DNA of 64,000 nt from Balaenoptera acutorostrata (taxonomy: Eukaryota > Chordata > Mammalia > Artiodactyla > Balaenopteridae), in NCBI RefSeq assembly GCF_949987535.1, contig NC_080081.1:49441153-49505152 (forward strand), given 5' to 3'. Under the pieces are notes generated by a model. The model was not told the DNA's origin. It was given only the letters and a program-made list of their open reading frames with translations, and did not search any database. Shown here one piece after another: positions 10,381 through 22,520 of this stretch. Made by a program: the position numbers and the translations under genes. Every line of letters begins with the position of its first letter. Positions within the stretch are counted from its first letter, which is position 1.

Positions 10381-12539
10381 CCTCAGAATCTGCAGCTGCA
10401 TGTGCATATAGATGTGAGTGTATGTCTGTGTCTGTGTACTGGGACCCATTGATGAGCTGTGTGTAATCAATAATCTAGCAGCCTTGCACAGAGCTATTTA
10501 GCTACTAGTCCAGGAAAAGAAAAAGAAAGTGGACTGTACAGGCAAGAGATAAATATGGCCCATAATTTTATTTTTATTGTCAGTTGTTTTCCTAAATAAA
10601 ATTATTTTGTTTTTAAAAATTGTATTAAAATTTTATGTACTTTGAGTCCCTTTTCAGAAATTAAGGTGTCAACTAAGATATTAAGCTTCATAAATTTTCT
10701 AATATATATAGTGTCTATATATAGTGTATATTACTATATATTATGTATTATGTAGATACATATAATCTTCAAAAACACTAAATGCATTCTACTAATTAGA
10801 GGTTCAATAAAAAAGACAACAAATGATATTCTAAGATTTCTTATTGCAAGTTATTAGTATAGAACAGAAATTGAAGTGGCAACCTAATTGCTTTGAATAC
10901 AAACATTATATTATTTCATTGGCTTGGTATTTGCATAAGATGATTAGTCCTCTCACCAGTTGAAAGAAGCTATCAGCACTAAAGAAACAATTAAAGTATT
11001 TCTGATCCTATGAGGCGCAAGCTAGTAAAACTACTCCCTCTTGGGAGGAAAGTGCTTGTCCATATGAGGTAAATTATCTCTCCAAGGAAGCCAAATGATG
11101 ATAATGATTTTCAGAGGCCAAGTAATAATTCAGAGATGAGTAAAATTTTTCCATGGCAAGTATGAGTTTAGGGTATTCATAGATTCTCCCAAGCCTTTCA
11201 CATTAGCAATATAGCAAGTGGTCCAATAATTTGATATTTCTAAATGGAAATGCATTTACCCAACATGTAGCTGGTTATTAGAGATATAGCAATATTGATG
11301 ATATGATTTTGCTGGCTCTGTAGGTGTGCACCACATAGAGGCTTGCTGACAGCATTTAAAACTTTAAAACATAATATATTAGGATATGGACTATTCAATA
11401 TCATGTACACATACACACACACACTCTGATAATTGAGTAATTACACATATGTCACACACATCCATTCCCTCTCATAGGTACAACTAAAAAATCTCCCATC
11501 ATTTAGTCAGAAGTGCTGCCACTTGTCATAAAATATTTTCCTTTGTTTTCTGTCATGGAGCTAACTACAGTGAATGCTGAGGTGATAATAGAAGGATATT
11601 TGTTTCCAGTGTTTTCTCCAGCTTCTTTCTTAGGGGTATTTATTATTGGATCAATCTCATTTTCAGGCCTTCCAAATACATTTACAGATCTCTATAGGGT
11701 TGATGGGCAATTATGCCTATGGGCAGTAGGTACCTCAAATGGTGGCAAGCAGTGAGTTTTCTCAGCTGGGACATTTAGTTCTGCTACAGTCAGTGAAAAA
11801 GAAAACATAGCTGAGTCTTCAATGAAAACTTAAGACACAGTCTTCCTTCAAAATTATACTTTGATTGAAGTGGAAAGGGTTAAAGCCAAAACAGCTAAAT
11901 ATATAGGAGAGAAAATAGTCCATGTTCTCAAGTAAGGAAAAATATATCAATTTATCACACACTGTATATTCTTCTAGTTTGACTTCTATTTTTTATAAAA
12001 GCAGAAAGAAATTTTGGACATCTTGCAAGGCAACTTGAGAAATTATTGCAAATTCATCTCAGGCACTGGGCCTGCATGTAAAATAAAGGAGAAAAAAAAA
12101 AAGGGGGAACTGGATTCAAATAAGTAGTAACCAGCAAAAGTGTATTTTTTATATTAAAACTATAGAAGTGACACAATATCATTATGAATTATTAGAGTCT
12201 TTCTTTCTTACTAATTAATTTCTTTCTTCCTAGTTTATTCATACTTCATTATCTCCTTTTGCAGGTCCTTTGAATAAGGGGATTGAAAACTTAGAAAACT
12301 TACTTTCTCTACTGGCCAAATAGTTAAAACCATATAGCAGAAACTTCAATAAATTTTAGAGTATTGAAGAGATTCTGAAATTTCTCCTTAAAGGTTCTCA
12401 GCAGAACCTCCTGTAATACCACTTTGTAGTTTCTTCCTGATTTACTATGCTATACTTCCACTAATTTGGGAAATATGAGCTCATCATCACCTTCATCTTT
12501 TCTTATTCTTTCCAAATAGCATTTTCTTGTGATTCAAAA
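10381..12539. other. Unique sequence without a gene
   Basis: No exon, RNA gene or clear repeat family recognised. Short CA runs occur near 11,410-11,430. The 80-codon plus-strand frame at 11,513-11,755 is not recognised. Confidence 0.45.
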
Positions 12540-13260
12540 AATCCCTTAACTAGGTTAATAATAGTTCAAAATACTCCAGAAATAACCTCTTTGCTGATAA
12601 AGTGACACAAATGATCATCCAGAAGAATAAACTTGTAGGAATCATCAGAAAAATGTTCTAAGAGTAACGAACATGGCATATACTACCAAATATTGATAGT
12701 ATTGCAAAGTTTTGGTAATTGAAAGAGTGTGGTCTTGGTACTGTGACACAGGTAATTATAAATTAATGCAGAACAATTGAAGCATTTAAATTTAACAGAG
12801 ACAATAGTGGTAACTTAATAAATGATGTAAATACAGTTGGTTAGCCATTTACAAAAATAATTCAGCCGGTTTCTTCACCTCACTTTTTATAGGTTTATAA
12901 AAATGCATGTGATTCAATGATATAGAGGTAAAATAAACACACACAAAAAACATAAAATTAGTAGAAAAAAAACACGAAACATGTCCAATATATTATTAAG
13001 TGGGGAAAAAAAGAGGAAGATGCGGGATGTATGTAACAGTGTGCTTTCATTACACTAATTTGTGTGAGTGTGTGTTTGTACACACATTGGATGTTTCTGA
13101 AAAGACCCACAATGCTGTTGATATGGTTGACAACACTGAGGGCCTCCCCCAAAATAGTTGTAAAAGAAATACGTTTAGAGAAATGACTTGCTTTTTTCAG
13201 TACACTGATTTGAAATTATTGAAATTCTTACCCTTAATGTGTAGATTTTTAGAGTAAAAA
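12540..13260 (+). mobile_element. Probable very old L1M fragment (ORF2 end and 3'UTR)
   Basis: Traces of L1M ORF2 (GAAAGAGTGTGGTCTTGGTA near 12,722) and an L1M-type 3'UTR (AAGTGGGGAAAAAAAGAGGA near 12,998) lie in the expected order. Similarity is weak and spread out. No protein survives. Confidence 0.4.
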
Positions 13261-13837
13261 TTTAACACTAGTTAATACAATAAAATGTATTGTACGTCAA
13301 GATTTCTCCCATGAAATTTTCCTTTTGCATGTAAATTTTTCCAATCACTAGATGATCATAATGATACTGATATTCTCACTGCCTTTATTTATATGTATTG
13401 TACAATATTTTTAGTTCAGTGTATTCCTTGGAAACATATACCAAACTCAGAGCAAACTCTGCCAAATTTTAAACACCTTGATAAAATGAACTTTGGTTTT
13501 TGAACATGCAATGTGTAGAAACTAAACTGTGTCATTTTTCCTTAGACTTTCAAAAACATTTACTCTTATCAAACTTGCATGGAAGACCTGTGCATGTCTC
13601 CTCAAGCACCCAGATCATTTCATTGACTACAAGGATATGCTTAATCTTAACCCTATTGTAATGGTATCCTTCCTATAAAAGGAGTGAAAAGAGAGTCAAG
13701 AATTCTTGTTGTAAAACCATCCTTTCCCAGCTCCACTTGCTCACTGGCAGGTTCAAATGAAGTTGTTGGACATCACCTTCTTCCTTACTGAAAATGTCAC
13801 CACCATTATCTTCCAAGAAACTATTTAGGCCCATTTA
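13261..13837. other. Unique sequence without a gene
   Basis: Nothing recognised. Confidence 0.45.
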
Positions 13838-14600
13838 TGTGTGTTTTTCCAATACCATCTAGCAAGTTTCAAATCCTCAACAGACACTGACTGGGTGTCC
13901 TACAATTTAACTCAACTCTGACACTATCGACCTGGAGATAGCATCAGTTCCTGCAGGTTAAAAGCTCAGTCCCTCAAGACTGCACCCCCTTCCAACTTCA
14001 GATGCCAATTACAAGCACAGGTTGTCACCAGTTTCTAACCCAAGATGATATAGATGGGAGGAGGTTTCCATGACCCATCCTTGGGTTCAATGAACTTGCT
14101 AGAGCAGGTCACAGAACTCAGAGACTCAATTATTTATGCTTACCAGTTTATTATAAAGGATACAGATGAACGAACAACCAGATAAAGACCTATATAGGGT
14201 GAGGTCTGGAAGGGTCCTGAGCACAGGAGCTTCTGTCCCCATGGAACTGGAGTTCACCACTCTTTTGCCATGTAGATGGATTTGCCAAGCTGGAAGCTCA
14301 TCAAATTTTGTTGTTCCAGAGTTTTTTTATAGAGTTTGATCTTCTGCTCCCTGCTTCCCCTTTCCAGTGGTTGGTGGGTGAGGCTGAAAGTTCCAACCTG
14401 CTAATCATTTGGTCTTTCTGTTGACCAGCTGCATCCTGAGTCTATCTAGGGGGCACCACCATAAGTCACCTCATTAGCATAAGCTCAAAAGTGTCTTTTT
14501 ATGAATGACAAAAGGTAAAACTCAGGAAATTCCAGGGGTTTGAAGAGTTTTGTGCCAGAAACCTGGGACAATGGCCAAATATATTTCTTATTTTATCACA
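13838..14600 (-). mobile_element. Solo LTR of an old endogenous retrovirus (ERVL-like)
   Basis: Read minus, the element starts TGTGATAAAATAAGAAATAT and includes TCCCAGGTTTCTGGCACAAA. Near 14,140-14,160 it has an AATAAA-type signal within CCTTTATAATAAACTGGTAA, and it ends near 13,838 after GAGTTAAATTGTAGGACACC. TG...CA ends and about 760 bases fit an LTR. No internal gag, pol or env sequence lies beside it, so it is a solo LTR. I could not match a 5-base target duplication. The class is assigned from memory and the family name is left open. Confidence 0.6.
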
Positions 14601-14693
14601 CTCATTTTCCAGGATTTTCAAATTGATTACCACAAGGAGCTCTAAACTCTCAGTCCTTCACATTCAGTTCTTTTATTCTGTACACCTCTCCCA
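14601..14693. other. Spacer between LTR and L1
   Basis: Not recognised as L1 or LTR. Confidence 0.4.
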
Positions 14694-15286
14694 TATACAA
14701 AAATAAACTCCAAGTGGATTAAAGACCCAAATCTAAGACTGGAACCATGAAACTCCTAGAAGAAAACATAGGAAGAACACTCTTTGACATAACTTGCAGT
14801 AAAAATTTTTTGGATCTGTCTCCTAAAGCAAAGAAAATAAAAGCAAAAATAAACAAATGAGACCTAATTAAAATTTACAGCTTTTGCACAGCAAAGGAAA
14901 CCATCGACAAAATGAATAGATTACATACTGAATGGGATAAAATATTTCCAAATGATATGACCAATAATGGATTAACATCCAGCATATATAAACAGCTCAT
15001 ACAACTCAATATCAATAAAACAAACAACCCAATTAAAAAAAATAGATGTAACACCTGAATAGACATGTTTCTAAAGAGAACATACAGATGGCCAATAGGC
15101 ACATGAAAAGATGCTCAACATCACTAATTATCAGGGAAATGCAAATCAAAAATCACAATGAAATATCACCTCACACCTGTCAGAATGACTATCATCAGAA
15201 AGAACACAAATAACAAATATTGGCGAGGATGTGGAGAAAAGGGTCCTTGTACACCGTTGGTGGGAATTTAAATTGGTGCAGCCAAT
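14694..15286 (+). mobile_element. L1 ORF2 C-terminal part, plus strand, abutting an inverted L1
   Basis: Runs from codons like YTKINSKWIKDPNLRLE-MKLLEEN through ENIGRTLFD and [10 protein letters not shown] to the Cys-rich segment and stops after a GGNLNWCS-like piece at 15,286. At least one stop (an AAATGAGACC site near 14,857) and a lost frame near 15,040-15,060 show it is dead. No 3'UTR or tail follows. The next bases belong to an L1 in the opposite orientation. Confidence 0.75.
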
Positions 15287-15840
15287 TTACATCCTGGAGA
15301 ACATTCCATGTGCACTTGAAAAGAATGTGTAAATGCTGTTTCTGGATTGAATATCCTGTAGATATCTTTAAGTCTAAATGGTTTATAGTGTCTTTTAAAG
15401 TCACTGCTGCCTTATTGATTTCCTGTCTGGATGATTTGTCTACTGATGTAAGTGGGGTGTTAAAGTCCCCTACTATTATTATTTTATTCTCAATGTCTCC
15501 CTTTATTCTATTATTGTTTTATATATTTAGGTGCTCCTGTATTGGGTGCATATATATTAATCCTCTTCCTGTATTTATCATTATATAATGCCCTTCTTGG
15601 TCTTTTGTTATAACCTTTGTTTTGAAGTCTATTTTTTCTGATATGGGTAGTGCTACATCTGCTTTCTTATCATTTCCTTTTGCATGAAATATCTTTTTTC
15701 ATCCCTCACTTTCAGACTGTGCATGTCTTTAGCTCTGAAGTGAATCTCTTGTAGGCAGCATATTGAAGGGTCTTGTTTTTTTTTTTTTTTTTTTTTTTCC
15801 ATAAGCCACCTGGTGTCTGTTGATCAGAGTATTTAGTCCA
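15287..15840 (-). pseudogene. L1 ORF2p endonuclease-domain remnant
   Basis: The minus strand encodes broken pieces of the L1 apurinic-like endonuclease that nicks target DNA to start reverse transcription. Landmarks in order are FNGLNTLINRHQ, ICCLQEIHFRAKD (family members have ICCLQETHF, with the catalytic Glu in QE), KVRDEKRYFMQK, IIIVGDFNTPLTSVDKSSRQ (the GDFN motif carrying a catalytic Asp and Asn) and DTINHLDLKISTGYSIQ. Several stop codons fall between RKQM and the IIVGDFN segment. The frame that crosses 15,287 runs into the inverted ORF2 piece, so its last residues are chimeric. Not functional. Confidence 0.75.
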
Positions 15841-16369
15841 TTGAAATTTTAACTAATTATTGATAGGTATATACTTGTTGCTACTTTATTGCTTGTTTTC
15901 CAGTTGTTTTTGTAGTTCTTCTCTGTTCATTTATTTCTTCTGTTTCTTCCCTTGTTGTTTGATGATTTTCTTTACTAGTATGCTTGTTTTCCTTTCTTTT
16001 TAGTTTTTGTGTATCTATTGTAGCATTTTGATTTGCTGTTACCATGAAGTTCATATATTACTTGCTTTAAACTGGTAGTCATTTAAGTTCAAACACATTC
16101 TACAAGATCTGCATTTTTGTCCCTCTTCTCTACATTTTATGTTTTTGATGTCCTATTTTATACCTTCATGTTTATCCCTTAACTATTTATTGTAGTTATA
16201 GTTGTTTTTACAATTTTTTGTGTTTTAATCTTTATGCTGGCTAATATAATTAGTTGACCATCGTATATATTTGCCTTTCTTAGTTTGATTTTTTCCCTTT
16301 CTATAGATTTTTACCTCTTTTCCACTTATAGAAGACCCTTTAACATTTATTTTAAGTAGGTTAAGTATT

Positions 16370-17201
16370 GATAAACTCTTTTAATTTTTGCCTATCTGAG
16401 AAGTTCTTTATCCTTCCTTATATTCTAAATTATAATCTTGCTGGAGGGAGTATCCTAGGTTGCAGGTTTTTCCCTTTCAGCACTTTGAATGTATCATGCT
16501 ACTCCCTTCTGGCCTGCAAAGTTTCTGCAAAGAAGTTAGCTGATAACCTTATGGGGATTCCCTTGTACATGACTCTGTTTTCCTCCTGCTGACTTTAGAA
16601 TTTTCTCTATCTTTAACTTTTGCTATTTTAATTATGGTATCTCTTGGTGTGGGTTGTTTGGATCCATCTTGTTTGGGACTTTATGTGATTCCTATACCTG
16701 GATATCTGTTTCCTTCTTCAGGTGTGGGATGTTTTTGGCCATAATTTCCTCAAATGCATTTTCAATCACCTTCTCACTCTCTTATCCTTCTGACACATCT
16801 ACAATGAGAATGTTGATATACTTAATGTTACCCCAGAAATCTCCCAAACTGTTTTCATTTTTTAAATTTGTTTTTCTGTCTGCTGTTCTGATTGGGTGAT
16901 TTCCATTACCTTCCAGATCACTTATGCTTTCTTCTGTATCATTTAGTCTGATATTCATTCCTTCTAGTGTGTTTTTTAATTTCAGCTATTGGATTGTTCA
17001 TTTTTAATTGAGTCTTTTTATATTTTCTAGTTCCATGTTAAAATTTTCACTGTGTGCCTCTAATCTTTTCCTTAATTCAGTTAACATTTTTATTACTAAT
17101 GCTTTGAATTCTTCATCTGGTAAATTGTCTGTTTTATCATTTAGTTTTTCAGGGGTTTTCTTTTGCTCTTTCAATTGAGAGCAATTCCTCTGCCTTTTCA
17201 T
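16370..17201 (-). pseudogene. L1 ORF1p remnant
   Basis: ORF1p is the RNA-binding coiled-coil trimer that packages L1 RNA. A minus-strand Met at 17,201 opens MKRQRNCSQLKEQKKTPEK, followed by a Leu/Ile-rich heptad region (LVIKMLTELRKRLEAHSENF), which is the coiled-coil part. Further on the RNA-recognition domain is visible in broken form (GDFWGNIKYINI, then ENAFEEIMAKNIPHLKKETDIQV). The C-terminal domain follows (IRLSANFFAETLQARREW, then KNLQPRI and SDRQKLKEF). Stops occur after ELENIKRLN, after VDVSEG and elsewhere, and a frameshift is needed between segments. All three ORF1p domains are therefore traceable, but no product is possible. Confidence 0.8.
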
Positions 17202-18558
17202 TTTGCTTAACTTTCTCTGCCTCTATGAATTAGGTGAAACAGTTACGTGTTGCAGTCTTGAAGGGGTGTTCTTATGTGGGAGCATCTCTATACAGACTGT
17301 GTGTGTCCAATGCCTTTGGTTGGAGAGCTGGATTTGATGTGGACACAAGTCACATCTTTCCTCAGGAAGTGCTGGCAGCTATCACATTGGTAAGGTTGGG
17401 GCTGGAGATGGAGGGGCTAGAGCTGGAGCCTGGTGTGAGGCAGACTTCCACTCTGCTCAGTGGCCAGCACCACCCTATTGGTGGTGGGGTGTGATCCCAA
17501 GTTGCTGGAGCAGAAGCCCTGAGGGTTGAGCCTGAGCTGGCTCTGTTCCCTTTAAGAGTGTGTTTCCCCCTCCCCACACCGGGACCTTTGCTGCAGAGCA
17601 GGGAAATGTTGAAGCAAGTGGGTCGCCTGTAGGATCTCAGCTTATGTCAGCCTGCAGACAGAGGTTAATACTCTGCCTGGACAGACACTCACAATTTTTT
17701 CCCTTGCTCCACTCAGATGCAGCCTCGATTGCAAGACCCGTTTGTCCCTTATAGCAGATCACTGCCCCAGTCTCTGCTGCCACCATCTTGTTGTGGAGTC
17801 ACACTGCAGAGCAGGTGGGGCCCGCGTGGACTCTCTGTGTGTGTCGGGGGTGGGGTGAGCTGTGGTAGAGTAGCTACTGTCTGAGATTTGGACTGCTTCT
17901 GATGTACTGCTTCAGTAAGGGCCAACAATGGCCGCTGCTGCCCCATCCAGGCTCCATGCTGGGGCCAGGTGTCCTCTGTGTCCCACAATTGAGTCTTATC
18001 CCTGGTTGTGGCCACTCCAGATCCAGTGCTGCACTGAGATGTGGAGTGAGAGGGGTCGGAGCTTTCACTTGGCTAAGGCTGGGGTGTGCCAGAGGCAGTG
18101 GCAAGAAACACAGCAACTGGCAACCCGCAGAGTAGCCCTCTCCCCGCTCTCTTCGGGGGCAAGTCAGCACATGCACACTCTTCCAATCATAATCCAGGTT
18201 TCCCACAGCCTTCCTGTTAATCCCAGTGGTCCTCCAACCAGCCAAAGGGGCTCATTCCTGCTGTGTAGGACCCAGTCTATGGCTCTCACTCTTTACTCTC
18301 CAAGGTGGGTTTCTGCACATTTATTCTCCTTCTTCCTCTGAGTCCCCTCCCAGAGGCACAGGTCCCAACTCAATCACTTTGTTTCCCCTTCTTAAAGGAT
18401 TACATATATATCTTTCTTACAGCCTTGTTTGTACAGGAGTCCTTCTGCCAGTTTCCAGTTATGTTTCAGTGATAATTGCTCCACATGGGGATGTATTTTT
18501 TATGTATTTGTGGGGGGAAGGTAAGCGCTACATCCACTGACTCTGCCGTCTTGATACT
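17202..18558 (-). promoter_or_regulatory. L1 5'UTR (former internal promoter region)
   Basis: About 1.36 kb of GC-richer sequence between the ORF1 Met and the 5' end. Its 5'-most 80 bases share layout with the element ending at 1,209 (GATGTATTTTT unit, then GGGGGAAGGT-like sequence, then the YY1-site position). The remainder looks different from that copy, so the two belong to different 5'UTR types. At the YY1 position the minus strand reads TCAAGACGGCAG instead of CAAGATGGCGG, a change in the core. Antisense plus-strand frames here (for example 17,928-18,341) are not recognised as proteins. Confidence 0.65.
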
Positions 18559-21519
18559 AACACTGAATCTTTTAAATTAATTTCAAACTATAGAACATAC
18601 TTATTCACTCAATTAATAGATTTGGTGTATCCCTTTTGAATATAAAGATCCCCAAATATGCTGGAAATATGCCTCTGAAAGTCTACTGAATCCATTAAAA
18701 AACAGGAAAAAGAAAAGTTCAATATATAAAAATTACTCTACATCAAATATGTAATATGTTCTAAAGACTGTTTTAATTGTTCTAATTATTTAAAATTATT
18801 TTGCAACACAATTTTTAAAAATTATTTGCACTTTTTAATGAAACAGTTACACGTTATTTATTAGAATTTCTCGAATGACAGCTCATTCATTGAAAAGAGT
18901 CAACGGTTCTGAGATTGTAACACATGTTATTTAATCATCTTCTCTTTAATTAATTTTGGTTTTATTAATCTTTTGTTCTTTCAAATGAATGTCCAAAATC
19001 CCATTTAAAGTAAGCTTTCAAATAATAATGTATTTGTCAAATAATCTCAAGCAATTTGTAAAATTTATGTACAGATGACCCTTTTATATCCATAGAAGTT
19101 TATTAATTGTATAAACATAATAGCTGCATTTAGACAATGTGAGAAACCTGACATTGGTTGGTTATTTTTAGCTAACACAATGACTTAATTAAATCACTCT
19201 ACAGTCCATACAATTGATTGACTTGATGTGGAACATAAAGGGTTGAAAATAATGAACAGACAGGCTGAGTCCAAAATAAATATCGGGATGTATGCGTGAA
19301 TGTGTGTGCCTGTACGAGTGTGTGTCGTGTGTGTCTGCATACATGTGTATAACCTGCATAAACACAATTACGCAAAAACTTACTGGAAAAGATATATGCA
19401 CATGTAGTGATTTATCTCAAGATTCCACCCTATGATTAGTCATATATTCTCTTAGAGATTCATGATAGGATAAAAGATTGATATTTATTCCCTCTGCAGT
19501 TTTTCAGAAATGTTATACACTAATGTAAAGTGGCTTGTCACCTACCAGATGAGGTTTGAATGTCACCTCAATCTGTTCCTGACTGAAAGACAGTACTTAA
19601 AATCCCACTGTCAGTGATTCATTATTTGAGTTAACACTTCCCCCCTGTTAAAATAAGAACACCCCTTTGGAAGAGAAATATGCTCTACAGTATCCAGCTA
19701 TCAATAAAATGGGTAAAAAATATGTTGGATTTCTATATAATATCTCAGTATTACAAAAGGTCAGTTTATCAAAATTCTAAGCTTATAGCAAGTAATAATG
19801 GAAGACAGTGTTTGTAGTTTTTGTAAGAGAGAGGCTAGAAAGTCCGAACGGGTGGAAAATTTACATGAATGGGGCATGGCAGTAAGAGGGTAAGATTACC
19901 CGGAGGCATGTATAAGGGGACCAAGGGTCAGTGTTAGTGGGTGGCAGTCAGGTGTACAGTCCAGAGAGATAGAAAGGAAGGTTATAAAGGTGAAGGAGAG
20001 AATGCCAAAAGCCACTGTACCATATTTAATTATTTAATCTAGTGCTATCTCTGCACGGCTGCATACCATGACACTTATGGAGGTAGTAAACATAATTATT
20101 AATATTATTTATGCTCTGCTACTGTCCCTGAGAAATTGGTAGATTTGCAAATGTCTTCTAACAGGAAAACGTAACCATTAGAAAAGCTAATTAAAATCTG
20201 GGATTTTTAGTTGGCTTGAAACCTTCACAGGTGTCAATCTTTCTTAATTAAGAATACAGTGAAAAAAATCCATATTACTCTAAGCCATTTGTGCACTGTG
20301 AAATTGCTTTTTCTTCTCAAGAAAATGTGAAATCATTTCTTTTCCTTAATACACATTCCAGACATTTTAAATAGATATTTCCTTGAAGAGCTGCAAAATC
20401 CACAAAGGATTTCCTTGAAGTTTTTCAGTTTTGTAAATAAGCAGACAAATAAAAACGTAAATCCATATATGTATGTAAGTGTGTGTAGTGAGAAAAAATG
20501 TTTGTAAAAATATGGATTTAATATTCATGCACATACAAATAAGAATCACCTATATGAATATATTTGAAATATGCATGTTATATGCACACTAATTTTTTCC
20601 ATTGAAATGTTATTTATTTTTGTTATTTTTCTAAGGAGCTAAGATTACTTTAAGAACATCTAATTAATCTTCAGTATTTCTTCAAGGTAAGTAATAAAGT
20701 ACCATTAGTTCTATTTTTTTTTTATGTTAAGTAAAAAAGAATCAAGTACATAACAACAGAACAAGCTCTTTATTGTCATTCAAAAAAGGGACATTTTTAT
20801 ACAGTGAACATACAAAGTTCATAAAAAAATATAGTGTGATATATACATTTGTTACGTGTGTGTATATGTATATACATATTGACTGACTTTTAGTATTCAA
20901 ATGCATCTACATTGTCAAATATAAATTTGTTGACAAGCTCTTTCAAATTATTGAACATTAGAGATTAAACACTTATTTTCATGATACCACTCTTATTTTC
21001 TATTATTTATGTGACTGTCTCTCAGAATTTTCTTCAGATCCAGAATCATGTTCTTTGCTTTTCATCACTTACTCTGAATCAAAGGGAAAAAGTCAAATTG
21101 ACTAGTGAGGAATTCTCAGTGGACAATGAGAGTTTATAACATTTGTCTGGGGGCTTGCAAAAGTGGTTTGGAATCCAGTAAGATTATGATTATGGACAGA
21201 AGTCAACCATTGGTTTAGAATTAAAAACAGTGCAAGCAGAAAAGATAACCTTAGGCCAGAATTCTTGCAGAAGCAGGGAGAATTTCTCATGAGCTTAGTC
21301 TTCCCTTACAGCCTGCACTAACTGTTGCTCACTACTCCCTATGGTTTTTACCTGAAAATACAACATCCTTTATATTCTAAAGTCTGTATAAATACAGACT
21401 TTATAATCTCATTAAGAAGAAAATCACAGTCTGGTGAAAGTTAGTGAAAAGTACATAGATTTTGTAAGGACAAACAAAAATCTGAATTTTTTTGTTACTA
21501 TTTGCCAGAGGAGAAATAT
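18559..21519. other. Unique A+T-rich region without a gene
   Basis: No repeat body recognised. It contains a GT-rich tract at about 19,288-19,346 and several TAATTA motifs near 20,020-20,250. No frame is recognised. Confidence 0.45.
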
Positions 21520-21655
21520 TACATAAATTATTTGGACCTTAGTATTCTTGCCTATAATACCAGGATGATAATATCTACTTCATATGATCACGATGGAAAT
21601 TTGATACTATAATTCATGTGAAATACTTAGCCCATAACAGTTTCTGAAGAGATGT
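21520..21655 (+). repeat. Degenerate MIR SINE
   Basis: TTTGGACCTTAGTATTCTTG, ACCAGGATGATAATATCTAC and AAATACTTAGCCCATAACAG follow the MIR order. Strongly diverged. Confidence 0.4.
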
Positions 21656-22440
21656 TATTTTTCTCCCTGATTCCTGCAAAGAGTCGGAAGTCAGTTTTTC
21701 ACTGAATGAATTGGACACTAAAATGTGGACAAGGGCAAACGATCAAGCAGCAGGTAGATACAAGATGGGAAATGCAACGAGTGAATATATGAGGCTGGGT
21801 AGGTTGCTTCAATTTTCTCAGTCACAATTCTGGGGTTGCATTGAAGATTTCTTCTACCACTAATCAGTGAGTCTGGAATATGTGAAGACGGATGGGCAGA
21901 AGGGAAGAAGGGAACGATTGATGTTTGCTAAACTCCTCCCAGGTGAGAAGCACAATGCTAACTACCTTCTTAAAGCCCTCAATTTTCTATGTAGGTAGCT
22001 TTTCTTAGGGGCAAGCATCAGCATCATCAGGGGAGTTTTTCAAAATGTACCTATCAGTGCTCTACACAAAATGCGTGATTTTTCATCCTTTGAGGTGGGA
22101 AGCTGGATATAAAAAATGTATTTTAAAGATTTCTCCTTCTGATTCTGATGCCTGAATATTTATCCAAGACAAGTAAACAAATATAAATGATAAAGAAAAT
22201 TAGGAATACTGGGTGGTGATCTGGAAGGTGGGAAGGATTGATTTGCTTGGTCCTGAGTTGGTGGCTGGGAGGTGGCAGAGAATGAAGTGTTCTAATGAGA
22301 CAATATAAAAATATATTGATCAATATATTTTATATGCATAATCACGAACACCAGTCAGGTATTCCTACATTGGTTATCAGGCAAACAACCCAAAGTTTAG
22401 AAGAAACTACAAAACTTAATTTAGATTGATTTTTCCCTTA
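21656..22440. other. Mostly unique; possible hAT-Charlie remnant at 22,014-22,155
   Basis: The part starting CATCAGCATCATCAGGGGAG and ending GATTCTGATGCC resembles short mammalian hAT-type repeats, but too weakly to name. The remainder is not recognised. Confidence 0.3.
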
Positions 22441-22520
22441 ATATTTTTACTGGAGTATAATTGCTTAACAATGGTGTGTTAGTTTCTGCTTTATAATAAA
22501 GTGAATCAATTATATATATC
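22441..22520 (-). mobile_element. L1 3' end, severely 5' truncated
   Basis: About 80 bases of the complement of the cetartiodactyl L1 3'UTR end (TACTGGAGTATAATTGCTTA, then GTGTGTTAGTTTCTGCTTTA). Confidence 0.65.

Larger units (their letters stand above)
15287..18558 (-). mobile_element. L1 with 5'UTR, ORF1 and endonuclease part of ORF2, minus strand
   Basis: In minus order: 5'UTR (18,558 to about 17,202), ORF1 remnant (17,201 to about 16,370), a long spacer, then the N-terminal endonuclease part of ORF2 (about 15,840 to 15,287). The reverse-transcriptase domain, the 3'UTR and the tail are missing, and the left edge joins an ORF2 C-terminal piece in the opposite orientation. Having a 5'UTR is notable because most genomic L1 copies are 5' truncated. 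The 23-base T run at 15,776-15,798 is an expanded A run inside the element. Confidence 0.8.

Noticed and set aside
10090..10470. 126-codon minus-strand frame rich in Phe, Tyr, Ile and Leu that looks like a membrane protein
   Set aside because: The hydrophobic part is the complement of the (TAAAA)n repeat.
13838..14600. Possible intact provirus
   Set aside because: Only one LTR is present. No internal retroviral sequence lies on either side.
17874..18341. Frames of 123 and 137 codons on opposite strands
   Set aside because: They lie in the GC-rich L1 5'UTR, where stops are rare by composition.
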